Source of the DNA: Pseudomonadota bacterium | Lineage (GTDB): Bacteria > Pseudomonadota > Gammaproteobacteria > Burkholderiales > Burkholderiaceae_C | DNA length: 36,851 nucleotides | Reading direction: 5' to 3' | Assembly: GCA_019351955.1 (NCBI GenBank) | Contig: JABBOE010000023.1 | Span: 1-36,851, forward strand | Shown: positions 7,624 through 16,157 of the stretch, in pieces | Position numbering within the stretch: the first letter of the stretch is position 1 | Layout of the letters: every line of letters begins with the position of its first letter | Translations under genes and position numbers: made by a program | Notes under the pieces: generated by a model | The model's input: the letters and a program-made list of their open reading frames with translations, nothing else | Told to the model about the DNA's origin: nothing | The model's database searches: none

Positions 7624-8655
7624 TTAGCTATGGCGGATCCGCGCGACGACCGCGTCGGTAAAGTCCTTGGTGCTAGCCTTGCCGCCGAGGTCGCCTGTGC
7701 GCACACCGTCCGCATTCAGGGTCTCGGAGATCGCTTGGCGCAGGCGCTGCGCCTTGTCATGGAGGCGAACATGGTCGAGCATTAAGCCGCCGGCCAGCAT
7801 CAACGCAATCGGGTTGGCAATGCCTTTGCCTGCTATGTCGGGTGCCGAGCCATGGACGGCCTCGAAAATTGCGGCGTCTTGTCCGATATTGGCCCCCGGG
7901 GCCATGCCTAGGCCGCCGACAAGCCCGGCGGCGAGGTCTGACAGTATGTCCCCGAACAGGTTGGTTGTGACCAACGTGTCGAACTGCCAGGGGTTGATCA
8001 CAAGTTTCATGCAACATGCGTCGACAATGACGTCGTCGAGGCCGATTTGCCCCGCATATTTCTCCTTGTGCAACTGGTATGCGGTTTCCAGGAAAATCCC
8101 TGTGAGCGCCTTCATGATGTTGGCCTTGTGCACAACCGTCACCTTCTTGCGCCCCATGCTGATCGCGGTTTGAAACGCATAGTCAAGAATATGCCGCGCC
8201 CCCTGCCGGGTATTGACGCCGGTCGCGATGGCCACTGCGTGCGGGTCGTCATCGATGGGGATGTAATGCTCATAGCCCATGTACAGGCCCTCCACGTTCT
8301 CGCGGAAGACCATCAGGTCAATCTTGTCGAAGCGGCCGCCCGGAATCAGGGTCTTGGCCGGACGCATGTTCGCGTAGAGCTTGAACGCTTCGCGCAATCG
8401 CACATTGCTCGATCGGTATCCACCGCCAGAAGGTGTTTCCAAGGGGCCTTTGAGCGCCAGACGCGTCTTGCGAATGCTGTCCAGCGTGGCTTGCGGCAGC
8501 GGATCACCTGCCGTATTCACGCCACCGAGACCCGCGACTTGGGCATCCCAGTCGAACGGCGCCTGCAGCGCCTCGAGCACAGTCAGCGTGGCAGCCATGA
8601 TTTCGGGGCCAATGCCGTCGCCGGCGATCAGGGTGGCGGGGATGCGTGCGGTCAT
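7624..8655 (-). CDS. NAD-dependent isocitrate dehydrogenase
   Basis: The 343-residue product belongs to the isocitrate/isopropylmalate dehydrogenase family and oxidatively decarboxylates isocitrate to 2-oxoglutarate in the TCA cycle. The substrate motif at 81-99 places Ser82, Asn84, Arg88 and Arg98 with the same spacing as Ser113, Asn115, Arg119 and Arg129 of E. coli isocitrate dehydrogenase. This argues for isocitrate rather than isopropylmalate. The cofactor loop 'HGSAPDIAGKGIANP' has Asp where NADP enzymes carry Lys, which argues for NAD. Lys and Tyr catalytic regions ('YEHYIPIDD', 'VVHKANIMK') are present. A GGAG ribosome binding site precedes ATG 8655. It is leftward, convergent with the pseudogene at 7208-7602. 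Confidence 0.9.
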   Translation of the reverse strand: MTARIPATLIAGDGIGPEIMAATLTVLEALQAPFDWDAQVAGLGGVNTAGDPLPQATLDSIRKTRLALKGPLETPSGGGYRSSNVRLREAFKLYANMRPAKTLIPGGRFDKIDLMVFRENVEGLYMGYEHYIPIDDDPHAVAIATGVNTRQGARHILDYAFQTAISMGRKKVTVVHKANIMKALTGIFLETAYQLHKEKYAGQIGLDDVIVDACCMKLVINPWQFDTLVTTNLFGDILSDLAAGLVGGLGMAPGANIGQDAAIFEAVHGSAPDIAGKGIANPIALMLAGGLMLDHVRLHDKAQRLRQAISETLNADGVRTGDLGGKASTKDFTDAVVARIRHS

Positions 8656-9117
8656 GCGGAGGCTCCAAAGGCTAAGTCGCTGTCGCCGACTGCTGCCGGC
8701 AATAGCAACGAAGCATAAGCCGTGCGAGCTTTCCCTTGCCTGACGCTACCGGCGGGCGTCGCACAAAAGCCAATTTAATTCAGCCGTCCCGGCACGATAC
8801 GACCCGCTTTGCAGGTGTTCAACCGCCGTAGATGGTGATCGGTTCGGCGGCTCTGCGCGCTCGCTCTCTTGAGATCCGGCACAGAACCCGTGCATATGCG
8901 AAAACCGCGCTCCACCGCGCGCCGTGCATGGCCTGCGATTGCGACGCGGGCTCCAGAACGCTGGCGCAATTGCCTGGCGCGGCCAAACGTGTTCCAGCGT
9001 ATTCGCGTAGGCAATGCGCCAATGCCGCGATGGCGGGCACCTTGCAGTCAGCGCGCCCCCAGTGCAGCGTGCCGCCGGCCAACCCCAGCAGTTGCGCTTA
9101 TGGGTCTGGCGCGCAAC
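8656..9117. other. Gene-free interval upstream of isocitrate dehydrogenase
   Basis: This 462-base stretch lies between the start of the isocitrate dehydrogenase gene and the stop of the 2OG-Fe dioxygenase gene. It should carry the dehydrogenase promoter. Frames across it are rich in Arg/Ala/Cys and resemble noncoding high-GC sequence. No hairpin with a T-run or recognisable motif was found. Confidence 0.55.
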
Positions 9118-9918
9118 CTAACCTGGCGGATCCATGAAGCCGGCGGCGCGGTATGTCAGCACCAAGGTATCGCGCCAGCCTGGGGCGGCTGCGTCGAGCG
9201 GCACAATGGGTGTTGTTTCGTGGATCACGCGGGTGTCATCCATGAGCAGAGCGCTCCAGGGTTGGTCAAGCGTAAAGCGCACACCGTACGGCCCATCGAG
9301 TTCGAACACGCGTGTTTCTCCCCCGCGAATCCCTTGACGCTGCACCAAGATAACGCCCACGAAATCCACGCCGTCGCGATGCGCCCCCTCCGGCGTAGGG
9401 CGCCCGACGCCGCCATGGGTATCGATACGGAACTGGTGCACCTCGACGAACCACTGTCGAACGGGCCGCTGCCCGGCGAACACTCGCCCCAAGCCCGCGA
9501 CCAGCCCGCGAAAGCACGGCATGGCCACGAGTTGCCCATCCAATGGGGGGTACCACCGGACCAGACCGCCGTGCAGCGCGTTAAAGGTGGAGGGCTGGTA
9601 ATGGGCCCGTTGCGGCACCTGTTCCAGATCCGAGGCGCCGGCCGCAGCATGCAGATGTTGGATAAAACTGCCGTGGCGACGGTTACGGTAATGTCCACCA
9701 TCCCTTAAATAGCCGTCTGGCGGCAACGCCTCCCAAAACGACGCTGCTGCCGCACACGCACGGGGTGGAACTTCACACAACTTCTCCAGCGCGTCCGGCC
9801 GCGCTATGCAAAATCCCTGCTCGGACAGGCCTTGGCTAGCCATATCCGCAGCGGCCGCCAACGACGAACAGTCCTCGGCGAGCTGCGCACCAGGCATGCG
9901 GAGGCCGAGACAGGTCAT
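9118..9918 (-). CDS. 2OG-Fe(II) dioxygenase family protein
   Basis: The roughly 266-residue product resembles the 2OG-Fe dioxygenase family whose studied members include free amino-acid hydroxylases such as the Bacillus isoleucine dioxygenase. The metal-binding set is visible: 'PTPEGAHRDGVDFVG' gives the His-x-Asp, and 'DDTRVIHETTPI' gives the distal His. An Arg near the C-terminus ('LVLTYRAAG') could bind 2-oxoglutarate. The N-terminal half includes 'YRNRRHGSF', typical of this group. The substrate cannot be read from sequence. The start is uncertain: a TTG at 9930, ATG at 9918 or a later ATG are all possible and none has a strong ribosome binding site. The gene follows glnS by about 35 bases on the same strand. 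Confidence 0.82.
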   Translation of the reverse strand: MTCLGLRMPGAQLAEDCSSLAAAADMASQGLSEQGFCIARPDALEKLCEVPPRACAAAASFWEALPPDGYLRDGGHYRNRRHGSFIQHLHAAAGASDLEQVPQRAHYQPSTFNALHGGLVRWYPPLDGQLVAMPCFRGLVAGLGRVFAGQRPVRQWFVEVHQFRIDTHGGVGRPTPEGAHRDGVDFVGVILVQRQGIRGGETRVFELDGPYGVRFTLDQPWSALLMDDTRVIHETTPIVPLDAAAPGWRDTLVLTYRAAGFMDPPG

Positions 9919-9951
9919 GGCCAAGTGCAAAGATCGGCGTAGCTTGCGCGC

Positions 9952-11730
9952 TCAGCCTGCGCGACCGTCGCGCAGTGTTGTCGTGCGGTTAAACACAGTC
10001 CGGCCCGGCGCGTGATCACGAAGGTCGGTCGCGAAATAGCCATGCCGTTCGAACTGAAAGCTGGTACCGCAAGGCGCGTGCGCCGCGCTCGGCTCGACCC
10101 ACCCAGAAACGACGCGCAGACTATCGGGATTGAGCACGGAGAGAAAATCGCGCCCCCCAGCGTCAGGCTGCGGCTGAGTGAACAGGCGGCCGTACAAGCG
10201 CACCTGCGCTGGCGCAGCGTCGGCTGCGCCCACCCAGGTAATCACGCCTTTGACTTTCACCGCATTGGCCCCGGGTGTTCCGCTCTTCGTGTCGGGCACC
10301 AGCGCGGCCTGGACTTCGATGACTTGGCCATGCGCGTCGAAGGTCGCGCCGGTGCATTCGATGACATGGCCGTACTTGAGGCGCACCCGGTTGCCAGGAA
10401 ACAACCGGAAAAAACCCTTCGGTGGAATGTTCTCGAAATCTCCGCGCTCGATCCAAACCTGAGGACCAAGCTTGAAGTGACGTTGACCCCATTCGGGATG
10501 ATGCGGGTGCACCGGCGCGTGGCAGTCATCGAGCACCCCGCTGCCCATGACGGCGTCCCAGTTGGTCAGGACAAGCTTGACGGGATCCAGCACGGCCATG
10601 GCTCGCGGCGCCTGGGGATCGAGGTCGTCGCGCAGCGCCCCGTCAAGGGTCGTGTCATCGATCCACGAATCGGATTTGCTCACGCCGATGCGCTCGGCGA
10701 AAAGACGAAGAGAACCCGGCGTATAGCCGCGCCGTCGCAGCCCGGCAATTGTCGGTAAGCGCGGATCATCCCATCCGTCGACATAGCGTTCATTCACCAA
10801 CTGAGCGAGCTTGCGTTTGCTGGTGACAACGTAAGTCAAATTCAGGCGTGCAAATTCGTGCTGGTGCGGCAAGGGGCGGGCCAGCAGGCCAAGGCTGGCA
10901 AGCTGGGCGAGAACCCAGTCGTAGAAAGGTCGCTGGTCCTCAAACTCCAGGGTGCAGATGCTGTGGGTGATGCGCTCCAGAGCGTCCTCGACCGGGTGCG
11001 CATAGGTATACATCGGGTAAATGCACCAGCGGTCGCCCGTGCGATGGTGGTGCGCGAACTTGATGCGATAAATGGCCGGATCGCGCAAGTTGATGTTGGG
11101 CGCTGCCATATCGATCTTTGCGCGCAACACCATGCTGCCCTCGGCGTGCTTGCCGGCGCGCATGGCCTCAAAGCGTTCCAGGCTTTCGCTCGGCGGCCGC
11201 TCGCGCCAAGGGCTGTTCACGCCGGGTTCGGTGAGCGTGCCACGATTTCGACGCATGTCCTCTGGCGACTGCTCGTCCACATAGGCCAACCCCGCCTTGA
11301 TCAGAGCGCAGGCGCCGCGATACATGAAGTCGAAGTCATCGCTCGCAAAGTACTCATGGTTGACGCCGCCGACCACCCAATCAAAGCCTAGCCATCGCAC
11401 TGCGTCGCGTATGGCCTGCACGTACTCCTCGTCTTCCTTCTCGGGATTCGTGTCGTCCAGGCGAAGATGACACACGCCGCCATAGTCCTGTGCCAGCCCG
11501 AAATTCAGGCAGATGCTCTTGGCATGGCCAATGTGCAGGTAGCCGTTGGGCTCCGGCGGAAAACGCGTGCGAATGCGCGCCGTGTCCAGGGGGGCATCGG
11601 CGAGCTGTTGCGCATCACCTGGAGTGCCGGCGAAGCGCCGGCCGGCATCACGGCCGCTAGCCAAGTCGGCCTCGATGATCTGGCGTAGGAAGTTGGATGC
11701 TTTGGGGCTATTGGAATCCGTGGGCTGCAT
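9952..11730 (-). CDS. glnS: Glutaminyl-tRNA synthetase
   Basis: GlnRS charges tRNA-Gln with glutamine in the cytoplasm. The 592-residue product has the class I signature 'PPEPNGYLHIGHAKS' (HIGH motif, about residues 53-67) and the KMSKS-loop equivalent 'VTSKRKL' near residue 290. The Rossmann catalytic core is followed by two beta-barrel anticodon-binding domains characteristic of GlnRS ('RDFLSVLNPDSLRVVSGWVEPS', 'TSFQFERHGYFATD'). The length is slightly above the E. coli enzyme. The ATG at 11730 is chosen because the preceding ten codons do not match the family. The gene is leftward and 35 bases from the dioxygenase gene. Confidence 0.96.
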   Translation of the reverse strand: MQPTDSNSPKASNFLRQIIEADLASGRDAGRRFAGTPGDAQQLADAPLDTARIRTRFPPEPNGYLHIGHAKSICLNFGLAQDYGGVCHLRLDDTNPEKEDEEYVQAIRDAVRWLGFDWVVGGVNHEYFASDDFDFMYRGACALIKAGLAYVDEQSPEDMRRNRGTLTEPGVNSPWRERPPSESLERFEAMRAGKHAEGSMVLRAKIDMAAPNINLRDPAIYRIKFAHHHRTGDRWCIYPMYTYAHPVEDALERITHSICTLEFEDQRPFYDWVLAQLASLGLLARPLPHQHEFARLNLTYVVTSKRKLAQLVNERYVDGWDDPRLPTIAGLRRRGYTPGSLRLFAERIGVSKSDSWIDDTTLDGALRDDLDPQAPRAMAVLDPVKLVLTNWDAVMGSGVLDDCHAPVHPHHPEWGQRHFKLGPQVWIERGDFENIPPKGFFRLFPGNRVRLKYGHVIECTGATFDAHGQVIEVQAALVPDTKSGTPGANAVKVKGVITWVGAADAAPAQVRLYGRLFTQPQPDAGGRDFLSVLNPDSLRVVSGWVEPSAAHAPCGTSFQFERHGYFATDLRDHAPGRTVFNRTTTLRDGRAG

Positions 11731-12073
11731 GGGAAATGGGGCCAAACGCAAGCCGAGCACCTGCCCAGCCTGTGTAAAACGCCCTATTCTCCATCAAACG
11801 CATTCGCGCGGCGCAAGCCTGCTGTCGCTGCAGAAAGACCCGTGATGCCAAACGCGTCGCGCCGGGCACACCCCTGCAGGCGCGTCGCGTACGCAACATC
11901 GGCTGCGACATGCCTTTGATTGCCCGCCAATCATTGACATGCACAGAGCGAGTCAATCCTTACTTACGACGCATTTCGCACGACATCCCTGCCTGTCCGC
12001 GTGCCTTCTATGCGGGCAGGTCGCCCACCAGCATGCCAAAGCACACCGATTGTGCGGTTGCCGCCTCAATCAA
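11731..12073. other. Gene-free interval upstream of glnS
   Basis: This 343-base stretch lies between glnS and the stop of the PAP2 gene and should contain the glnS promoter. An imperfect hairpin is visible at about 11988-12020, where CCTGCC and CCGC on the left can pair with GCGGGCAGG on the right with a three-base bulge. It lacks a T-run and might help end PAP2 transcription. No gene is supported here. Confidence 0.5.
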
Positions 12074-12796
12074 TCACGGCGCTGCCTTAACACGCTCGCT
12101 GAGATCTCCCGCAGATTGGCGAAGAAGGCGCGGCCTGGTGATCCAAGCCATTGTTGCGCCCAGTACGATCCCGGCCAGCACGTCTACAGCCACGTGCTGG
12201 CCGGTCGCAATGGTCGAGTAGGCAATGGCTGCACACCAGAGCGCGTTGATGCCACGCATCCGGGTGCCAAAGCCCAGCCCTGGGGCCATCCGATCCAGCC
12301 AGAATGCAGCGAATACAGCCGTGGCCACGTGCAGGGACGGACAGGCGTTGCCACCCGCGTCGACACCCTTAAGGATTGAAAAATCCGGATGCCGCGCAAA
12401 GTTGATGGACACGGGCGGAACCTTGGTCGGGCAGACATAGAACACCGCCAGCCCAATCAGACACAAGGCGCCAATGCGCGTGCCAAAACCGATGATGTCG
12501 CTTCGCGATGCCATCAAGGCGGGCGGCAAAGAAACATATACCCACAACGACAAATAGATCGGCAACGCCCACGGCTGAAACCCAACCCAGCGATCAAGTG
12601 CCGTGAGGGGCATCGTCGTCACATGGCCGTCCGGATGTTTGAGCAAATAAAAGTAGGCGACAAAAAATACCAGCATGAATGACGACGTTCCGACGGACTT
12701 GAGCCAAAAATGAGACCGAAGAACCTTCAATGTCCGCAACATCAGTTCTGTTGCGCCGGGGGTCGCTGGGGACGCGCTCGAGTTCGACAACGGCAT
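12074..12796 (-). CDS. PAP2-family membrane phosphatase
   Basis: The 240-residue product is an integral inner-membrane protein with about six hydrophobic segments (for example residues 37-53, 76-92 and 109-122) and PAP2-type phosphatase motifs. The core Ser-His appears in 'CPSLHVATAVF' (about residue 152-162), and the final His-x3-Asp is in 'ATGQHVAVDVLAG' (about 200-212). Members dephosphorylate lipid phosphates such as phosphatidate or undecaprenyl diphosphate; this subgroup also includes inositol-phosphoryl-transferase-like proteins. GAGGA lies seven bases before ATG 12796. It is leftward, and divergent from the pigment locus side. A link to lipid handling in that pathway is possible but unproven. 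Confidence 0.85.
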   Translation of the reverse strand: MPLSNSSASPATPGATELMLRTLKVLRSHFWLKSVGTSSFMLVFFVAYFYLLKHPDGHVTTMPLTALDRWVGFQPWALPIYLSLWVYVSLPPALMASRSDIIGFGTRIGALCLIGLAVFYVCPTKVPPVSINFARHPDFSILKGVDAGGNACPSLHVATAVFAAFWLDRMAPGLGFGTRMRGINALWCAAIAYSTIATGQHVAVDVLAGIVLGATMAWITRPRLLRQSAGDLSERVKAAP

Positions 12797-13206
12797 AGAC
12801 GATTCCTCATCCCGTGTTTTATTGGCGGCTCATGGGGCACGCCATCGGTCCCATCGTGCTGCCATCTGGCGCAAGCGAACCGAACTTGGTAGCGCCGGTT
12901 TGCATCCGTGCCGGGTCTTCAAAGGCGCGCCACGCAACACCGCTAGTCTCAACTGTTGCACATGCGCGACCATGGTCGCACCCGACCACCGCTTGCGCAG
13001 GCCCTGAACCAGCCGTCTCAATGATAGATTGCGCCTCGTTCACCGGACTCGACGCTCTTGCGAATGCGTTGAACTCCTGGAACAAGACCTTTGAAATCTT
13101 CGCATGATGTTTCAATTAGTCACAAATACGTGGCGAAGACTGTCGGCTCCGCCCATCTCGATCCCGTTATGGAAGCCATGTATGCAGTCTCATTTGGAGA
13201 AACCTC
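12797..13206. other. Gene-free interval, divergent promoter region
   Basis: This 410-base stretch separates the leftward PAP2 gene from the rightward proline-rich protein gene and should carry both promoters. An inverted repeat TCTTCGC (13097-13103) and GCGAAGA (13133-13139) flanks an A/T-rich 29-base core about 70 bases before ATG 13207 and could be an operator. A TTGAAA at 13091 may be a -35 element, but no good -10 follows. No gene is supported. Confidence 0.5.
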
Positions 13207-13536
13207 ATGATCCGCACATTCTTGCTGGCCTCGGCCCTGTCGGCATCTGCCGCCCTGGCGCCTTCCGCCCACGCGGATGGTGTCTATTGGTCGCTGGGCG
13301 TTGGCACGCCTGGAGTGGCGGCCAATTTTGGCAACGTCTACCCGGTGGCGCCGCCCCCGATCTACGTGGCACCGCCCCCCGTGGTCTACGCTCCGCCTCC
13401 GGTGGTCTATGCTCCGCCGCGGGTCATCTATAACCCCGGCTATGTCACCTATGGCGGCTATATGCGCGACACGCGCCCCTATTGGGGTTACCGCCGCGGC
13501 TGGCATCGCCGTCACGACGATGACGACGAGCGTTGA
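13207..13536 (+). CDS. Small secreted proline/tyrosine-rich protein
   Basis: The 109-residue product has a Sec signal peptide (residues 1-23, cleavage likely after AHA-DG). The mature part carries a run of near-identical repeats of the type 'APPPVVY' (about residues 47-75), then Tyr/Arg/Gly-rich sequence and an acidic Asp/Glu tail. Such PXXP/PVVY-rich exported proteins are frequent in Burkholderiales, and their role is not established. TTTGGAGAAACC gives a ribosome binding site just before ATG 13207. The gene is 207 bases upstream of the polyene operon on the same strand, separated by a strong hairpin. Confidence 0.8.
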   Translation: MIRTFLLASALSASAALAPSAHADGVYWSLGVGTPGVAANFGNVYPVAPPPIYVAPPPVVYAPPPVVYAPPRVIYNPGYVTYGGYMRDTRPYWGYRRGWHRRHDDDDER

Positions 13537-13561
13537 ACAGACCGGGTGACGTTCACTCGGC

Positions 13562-13603
13562 CAAATTCCCGGAGTGAAGCTCGCGCCCGCTCCGGCGAAT
13601 TTG
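13562..13603 (+). terminator. Hairpin between the secreted-protein gene and the polyene operon
   Basis: CAAATTC-CCGGAG (13562-13574) pairs with CTCCGG-C-GAATTTG (13590-13603), a 13-base-pair stem with a single bulged base and a 15-base loop. It starts 26 bases after the preceding stop. There is no T-run, so it may be a Rho-type or processing hairpin, an mRNA stabiliser, or a regulatory element rather than a standard terminator. Confidence 0.5.
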
Positions 13604-13743
13604 ACGCATGCGCGGCAGGGACTCGAAATGCTTGGCGCCTTCAGCCAAGCCGCGCTGCGGTCCCAGGCTGAAATGGCGGACCCGGGTGGTTCCTTTATCA
13701 TCGCGAGGCTCATTGTGCATACTTTCCACGACTTATCGGTGCC

Positions 13744-14034
13744 ATGTCCGTGCCACAAACACCTGCATTAACCACCGAACCTGCGCTTCTGCTCGATTTG
13801 GCGGGCTTGATTATCGAATCGCTCAACCTCGAGGTAGCCCCCACTGAGATCGACCCTGATGCACCGCTGTATGGCGATGGCCTGGGGCTGGATTCGATCG
13901 ACATTCTCGAGCTCGCCTTGGTCGTTTCCAAGAATTTTGGCGTACAACTCCGAGCTGACGACGCGAACAACCAGCAGATCTTTAGTTCCCTGCGCAGCTT
14001 GGCCAATTACGTGGCCGTCCACCGGACACATTGA
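13744..14034 (+). CDS. Acyl carrier protein of the aryl-polyene pathway
   Basis: This 96-residue acyl carrier protein carries the growing polyene chain as a thioester. The phosphopantetheine attachment serine is Ser51 in 'GLGLDSIDILEL'. The four-helix ACP pattern follows, and the protein is acidic as expected. Aryl-polyene clusters normally encode one or two such ACPs (ApeE/ApeF type); only this one is visible here. The start at 13744 has no strong ribosome binding site. A possible extended -10 (TGTGCATACT near 13710-13720) lies just upstream but is weak. It is the first gene of the operon; the next begins one base after its stop. Confidence 0.9.
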   Translation: MSVPQTPALTTEPALLLDLAGLIIESLNLEVAPTEIDPDAPLYGDGLGLDSIDILELALVVSKNFGVQLRADDANNQQIFSSLRSLANYVAVHRTH

Positions 14035-14035
14035 C

Positions 14036-14725
14036 ATGCGCTGGCGCGCTGTCATGCAAGGCGCCTTTATCGCCGCAGCAAGCGTGACCTATGCGGCGGC
14101 GAGCTACGTCTGCGCCCGGTCGGCCCACCCCACCCTGCTGGGTGCGGGACTCGCTTACGCGCCCTTGTTGTTGGGCGGCGTGTGGATGGCTCGAAAGTCG
14201 CTGCGTCGCATCCGTGCCCTTGCCTTCGTGGTGCTTGCGGCGCTGGTCCTGTGGTTTGCTCGCGATGTACTCCTGCAACACTACCGCTGGGGATATCTGG
14301 TCGAAAGCGCCGGATCGATGACCCTGCTTTCCCTCCTCTTTGGCAGCAGCCTGCGGCGTGGCCATGTGGCCCTGATCACACAACTTGCGCTCTTGGCGCA
14401 TGATGGCCATATTTCCGCACGCACATCGCGTTACACACAGGGTCTGACATGGGCCTGGACTGTCTTTTTTGCCGTCATGGCTTCGGTGTCGATCGCCTTG
14501 TTTCTCATGGCCGCGCCAGCGGTATGGTCCTTGTTCGCCAACGTGCTGGTTGCGCCGCTTGTGGCCACCATGTTCGTCGGCGAGTACGGCGTGCGGGTTC
14601 TGCTGCTCCCCGCGCACGAGCGCACCGGCCCCTTGAAGGCCGTGACGGCCTTCATGCGCTATCGCAGACTTGGCAGTGCGCCAACCGTGCCGTTACAGCC
14701 AGCCATCGGCTCGCAGACGCGCTGA
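14036..14725 (+). CDS. Polytopic membrane protein of the polyene operon (COG4648-like)
   Basis: The 229-residue product has about six hydrophobic segments (around residues 8-24, 34-50, 60-77, 87-103, 140-160 and 168-185), with a cytoplasm-type loop containing 'ALLAHDGHISARTSRYTQGLTWAW'. Membrane proteins of this kind regularly sit between ACP and ligase genes in aryl-polyene loci, often with the misleading label 'DNA gyrase subunit B'. The biochemical role is unknown; it may organise the synthesis complex at the membrane. The ATG follows the ACP stop by one base, so the two are translationally coupled. Confidence 0.8.
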   Translation: MRWRAVMQGAFIAAASVTYAAASYVCARSAHPTLLGAGLAYAPLLLGGVWMARKSLRRIRALAFVVLAALVLWFARDVLLQHYRWGYLVESAGSMTLLSLLFGSSLRRGHVALITQLALLAHDGHISARTSRYTQGLTWAWTVFFAVMASVSIALFLMAAPAVWSLFANVLVAPLVATMFVGEYGVRVLLLPAHERTGPLKAVTAFMRYRRLGSAPTVPLQPAIGSQTR

Positions 14726-14744
14726 CCTGCGTTTACCCACCCAC

Positions 14745-14773
14745 GCACCCAAGCGTCGCAAGGCCTTGGGTGC
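14745..14773 (+). promoter_or_regulatory. Hairpin ahead of the ligase start codon
   Basis: GCACCCAAG (14745-14753) pairs perfectly with CTTGGGTGC (14765-14773), with an 11-base loop, ending ten bases before the ligase ATG at 14784. It lies in the only sizeable gap (58 bases) of the first half of the operon. It could modulate translation of the ligase. Confidence 0.35.
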
Positions 14774-14783
14774 CCCATCTTCG

Positions 14784-16157
14784 ATGCTGATGCAACTGCC
14801 GCTCGTCTCCTGGCTGTCCACCGACGACATACTGGCTTGGCGCGATGGCCACGCCCTAAAGGTGCGCGACTTCCTGCTTGACGTGCAATCCCTTGCAAGC
14901 CGCCTCCCGGCGAACGGCTACGTCCTCAACGTCTGCAAAGACCGCTACCGCTTTCTGGTGGGGTTCGGCGCCTCGGTCACCACCGGAAAGATCAGCCTTC
15001 TGCCGTCAACGCGCACGCCCGAATCGATCCGCCAACTGCGCAACCTGGCTCCTGATGCGTTCTGCCTGAGCGACCATGACGATGGCATCCAACTGCCGCG
15101 TGTCGCCTATGCCGATCGCGACGTCGGTTGCGACGCGACCGCCATGGGAAACATGCCGCACATCGAAGCCGACCGTGTGGTGGCGCACGTCTTCACCTCC
15201 GGCTCCACCGCAGCCCCGGTGCCCCATCCAAAGACCTGGGGATCGCTTGCTGAATGCGTGCAGGCCGGCGCCTTGCGCCTGGGCCTTCGCGACGGCCGCG
15301 CCCATGCTCTGGTGGGCACGGTTCCCCCTCAGCACATGTACGGTTTCGAGTCGACAGCGCTCATGGCACTGCATGGCTGCGTGGCCATGAGCGCCGAGCA
15401 GCCGTTCTATCCAGCCGACGTTGCCGCCGCACTAACGCGCATCCGCGCTCCGCGAATGCTGGTCACATCGCCCGTGCACCTGCGCGCACTGCTTGCGGCC
15501 CATGTGCACATCCCCCCCTTGAGCTTGGTCTTGTCGGCCACAGCCCCGCTGCCACGGGATCTGGCACAAGAGGCCGAGAGCCGCCTGAACGCCCCTCTTG
15601 TGGAGATCTACGGCTCGACCGAAACCGGCCAGATTGCCACCCGCCGCACGGCACGCACCGATGTCTGGGAGCTTTTTCCCGGGGTGCGCCTGGAGCCCGA
15701 ACCGCATGGGCACGTCCGAGTCACGGGCGGACATCTCGCCCAAGCGCAGGTGCTGCACGACGTCATTGAAATCGTCGACGATCGCCGCTTTCTCTTGCAC
15801 GGACGCGGCGCCGACATGATCAACATCGCCGGCAAACGCAGCTCTCTGGTTCACCTCAACCATCAACTCACCAGCATCCCCGGCGTGCAAGACGGCGCGT
15901 TCTTCATGCCCGACGCTGGCGCGGGCGGGTCCGTGGCCCGACTGATGGCCTTCGTCGTCGCTCCCGCGATTGATCCCGCCGTCGTGCGCGAGGCACTGCG
16001 CGAACGCCTTGACCCGGCATTCATGCCGCGACCGCTGGTTTTTGTCGATACCTTGCCGCGCAATGCAACGGGCAAACTCCCTCGCGCCGCTTTGTCCGCG
16101 TTGGCCGCACGTGCACCGGCACGACACCTCATCGACGATGACAACCATGCCGACTGA
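14784..16157 (+). CDS. AMP-forming aryl-acid ligase (acyl-ACP synthetase)
   Basis: This 457-residue member of the adenylate-forming superfamily probably activates the aromatic starter acid and loads it onto the ACP, the job of ApeH-type ligases. Visible motifs are the phosphate-binding 'FTSGSTAAPVPHPK' (residues 137-150), 'EIYGSTETGQI' near 280, 'HGRGADMINIAGKR' near 345 and the C-terminal catalytic lysine in 'RNATGKLPR' (about Lys431). The protein is shorter than many CoA ligases, as is usual for these stand-alone enzymes. ATG 14784 or 14790 are both possible. The stop overlaps the following dehydratase start. Confidence 0.88.
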   Translation: MLMQLPLVSWLSTDDILAWRDGHALKVRDFLLDVQSLASRLPANGYVLNVCKDRYRFLVGFGASVTTGKISLLPSTRTPESIRQLRNLAPDAFCLSDHDDGIQLPRVAYADRDVGCDATAMGNMPHIEADRVVAHVFTSGSTAAPVPHPKTWGSLAECVQAGALRLGLRDGRAHALVGTVPPQHMYGFESTALMALHGCVAMSAEQPFYPADVAAALTRIRAPRMLVTSPVHLRALLAAHVHIPPLSLVLSATAPLPRDLAQEAESRLNAPLVEIYGSTETGQIATRRTARTDVWELFPGVRLEPEPHGHVRVTGGHLAQAQVLHDVIEIVDDRRFLLHGRGADMINIAGKRSSLVHLNHQLTSIPGVQDGAFFMPDAGAGGSVARLMAFVVAPAIDPAVVREALRERLDPAFMPRPLVFVDTLPRNATGKLPRAALSALAARAPARHLIDDDNHAD

